Shown here piece after piece: positions 62,534 through 64,000 of a stretch of DNA of 64,000 bases (positions are counted from its first letter, which is position 1; each line of letters opens with the position of its first letter). A model generated the notes under the pieces. That model searched no databases. It was not told the origin of the DNA and was given only the letters and a program-made list of their open reading frames with translations. The stretch covers positions 270,905 to 334,904 of the forward strand of contig NZ_NHMP01000004.1 of the NCBI RefSeq assembly GCF_002221595.1. The letters are read 5' to 3'. The translations under genes and the position numbers were made by a program. This stretch comes from Turicimonas muris. Its GTDB lineage: Bacteria; Pseudomonadota; Gammaproteobacteria; Burkholderiales; Burkholderiaceae_F.

Positions 62534-63181
62534 ATGTCCCTCAGCACATTAGGTCTTTTTTTAGTCGTTGTTTTCATCACCTGCGTTACTCCAGGCGCGG
62601 GCGTTTTATACACCTTACATAATGCCGTTAATTACGGCGTTAAAAATGCCTTTATGTCGCCGACAGGCAATGCCCTCGGAGTAGCCGTCATGTCCGTCAT
62701 TGCCGCCAGCGGCATGGGCGCAGTGATTAATAACAGTCCTGTTCTTTTCTACGGCCTACAGACTGGCGGATGCCTGCTCATGGCTTGGTTCGGATGGAAG
62801 AGCTGGAAGGCTCCGGCACTTTCTCTCAAAGATCGCCTCGGCACACCATTAGATCCAACGGAACAAAAAACAAGAAACTGGAGCATTCTCGCCAGCGCAG
62901 CAGTCTTGCAGATCAGCAATCCCATGCTGATTGTTTTTCTTCTTTCATTGATGCCGCAGTTTATCGATCCGAAGCAAGCGTACCTGCCGCAAATTACAAT
63001 TCTTATCGCACTCTTTGTTTTTATCTGCTGGCTGGTTCATATCGCCTACAGCTACAGTGCTGCCATGGCCTCCGACCGATGGATGGGGCCGAAATTCTCT
63101 TTCTACCTTAATAAGATAAGCGCCTTTCTTTTCTGGGGTATCGGCGGCTCCGTAATGCTTCATCTTTACGGACTGGTTTAA
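62534..63181 (+). CDS. LysE/RhtB-family amino acid exporter
   Basis: A 215-aa inner-membrane exporter with about six hydrophobic segments. It starts MSLSTLGLFLVVVFITCVTPGAGVLY with the conserved TPGA motif, followed by YGVKNAFMSPTGNALGV near residues 35-51. The family exports amino acids or related compounds such as Lys, Thr, homoserine or Leu; which one cannot be read. A purine-rich AAGGAGAG lies before the start. It is divergent from the LysR gene and ends before a terminator that serves the opposite strand. Confidence 0.92.
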   Translation: MSLSTLGLFLVVVFITCVTPGAGVLYTLHNAVNYGVKNAFMSPTGNALGVAVMSVIAASGMGAVINNSPVLFYGLQTGGCLLMAWFGWKSWKAPALSLKDRLGTPLDPTEQKTRNWSILASAAVLQISNPMLIVFLLSLMPQFIDPKQAYLPQITILIALFVFICWLVHIAYSYSAAMASDRWMGPKFSFYLNKISAFLFWGIGGSVMLHLYGLV

Positions 63182-63185
63182 GCAG

Positions 63186-63216
63186 AAAAAGGCCCGAGAT
63201 TAAGCTTTGTCGGGCC
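63186..63216 (-). terminator. Terminator of the dGTPase-like gene
   Basis: On the minus strand GGCCCGA (63216-63210) pairs with TCGGGCC (63197-63191) around a 12-base loop, followed by five T (63190-63186). It lies between the convergent dGTPase-like and LysE-type genes. Confidence 0.75.
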
Positions 63217-63262
63217 GTCAACCTCATCAGGCTGACCGTTTTAATCAACCTTTTCTTTTTGT

Positions 63263-63893
63263 TTAATTTGATGCCTCGTAGGAAGGATTAAACACTCTCT
63301 CGTATTCTTTAACAGCGTAGCGGTCGGTCATTCCTGCAATGTAATCGGCCACGGCCCTTTGGACGCCCCCGTTAATGGCTTTTTCGTAAAAGCTTGGAGG
63401 AAGCAGTTCCGGGTAAGAAGTAAATTGCTCAAAGAGTTTTTGAATGACTCGAGAAGACTTATTCATTACCCGGAGAACCTGATAATGTTTATACAGGGCT
63501 TGCATCAGATAACTCTTTAAGACTCTCATCTGAGCAATTCCCTCATCAGAGAAAGCAATTAGAGGGTATTGAAGATTTCTGACGTCCTGCACAGACTTCA
63601 AGGTTTCTCCTTGAATCTTTTCGGAACTGTTAGTCACTAAGTCATCGACTAAGTAACCAATTACTCTTCTGACAACTTCTTTTTGGCTTCTTCTGATCGA
63701 AAGCCCGGGATATTGTTTCTCAACTTCTTCAAAAAACTTTCTGTAAATCGGGACGTTCTCAAACAGTTCTTTGTGCGTCAACAGTCCGCATCTCAACCCG
63801 TCGTCCATATCATGCGTACTATAGGCAATCGCATCCGCAATATTAACGAGCTGAGCTTCCAAGCTCGGCTGAGTTTTTGTGTGCTCGGCATGA
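63263..63893 (-). pseudogene. dgt: 3' part of a dGTP triphosphohydrolase-like gene, cut at 63893
   Basis: The frame stays open to 63893 and encodes HAEHTKTQPSLEAQ, then LVNIADAIAYSTHDMDDGLR, the HD-domain segment of dGTPase-like proteins (dNTP hydrolysis). The rest is helical. The N-terminal part with the first HD metal ligands is missing: at 63894 the sequence changes to structured RNA-like DNA on the other strand. A TTG inside the frame (63862) could be mistaken for a start, but the family block begins upstream of it. The upstream half may lie beyond the window, past the inserted element. The gene is probably inactive. Confidence 0.7.
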
Positions 63894-64000
63894 GTGCAAT
63901 CTAAAGGGTGAAAGTCCCGAGCTCGCCCGCTAGTGGGAAGAGCTAGCGAATCTGCAAGGTGTGTGCAGTGATGTACAGGCTGAAAGAAGCAGATAGCAAA
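63894..64000 (+). mobile_element. 5' end of a probable group II intron (runs off the window)
   Basis: The plus strand from GTGCAATC at 63894 has the look of group II intron domain I: a GTGC start, AAAGGGTGAAAGTCCC (63903-63918), a perfect 6-bp stem CGCTAG/CTAGCG (63928-63933, 63943-63948), AAGGTGT, and a 5-bp stem CTGCA/TGCAG (63952-63956, 63964-63968). The intron-encoded reverse transcriptase would lie beyond the window. It is antisense to the dGTPase-like gene, so it cannot splice out of that gene's mRNA. Confidence 0.65.

Overview
The window looks like a chromosomal segment of a gut betaproteobacterium of the Burkholderiales, most like Sutterellaceae (Parasutterella or Turicimonas type). 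The reasons are the order murA-hisGDBHAFIE-HIT-tatABC, the mlaFEDACB order, a secreted flavoprotein paired with a tetraheme cytochrome, and moderate GC with many AT-rich accessory patches. The genus is inferred from gene order and protein style, not from a marker gene.

Layout. 1-2310: an IS1634-type element flanked by a direct repeat of about 114 bp that rebuilds the 5' end of the flavoprotein gene it hit. 2200-4034: Tat-exported flavoprotein and tetraheme cytochrome c. 4248-9389: AT-rich restriction-modification island made of two methyltransferase-like subunits and a GIY-YIG-like/helicase fusion; the second methyltransferase carries a G9 tract. 9758-12414: metNI, tRNA-Gly(CCC), trmB. 12493-17221 (minus): uppP, a small hypothetical gene, mnmC, ettA. 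17302-26938 (minus): one long unit murA-hisG-D-B-H-A-F-I-E-HIT-tatA-B-C-kinase. 27050-34931 (minus): cellulose cluster bcsA-B-Z-G. 35156-44410: envelope and secreted proteins, including a 1629-aa autotransporter with a G9 tract in its coding sequence and a C9 tract in its promoter region. 44549-47514: an IS66-family element with a perfect 8-bp target duplication. 47625-51384 (minus): mlaFEDACB lipid transport. 51673-53799: a decayed AAA-ATPase/nuclease gene and a second secreted flavoprotein. 53946-60574 (minus): gltB, gltD and a thioesterase. 60717-63181: a RAYT-like gene without its HUH histidines and a divergent LysR/LysE pair. 63263-64000: the 3' part of a dGTPase gene cut by what looks like the 5' end of a group II intron in the opposite orientation.

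How the parts fit. The Tat translocase encoded here could export the RR-type flavoprotein, which with its cytochrome probably forms a periplasmic reductase used in anaerobic respiration. Mla, UppP, MurA, the autotransporter, the lipoproteins and the cellulose cluster all concern the envelope. The most interesting signal is three mononucleotide tracts of exactly nine G/C. One lies in a methyltransferase of the restriction system, one in the autotransporter coding sequence and one in the spacer of its likely promoter. Together they suggest phase variation of both a surface protein and DNA methylation. A 13-bp inverted repeat that could hide the gltB ribosome binding site, and a terminator-like hairpin immediately before murA, are further regulatory candidates.
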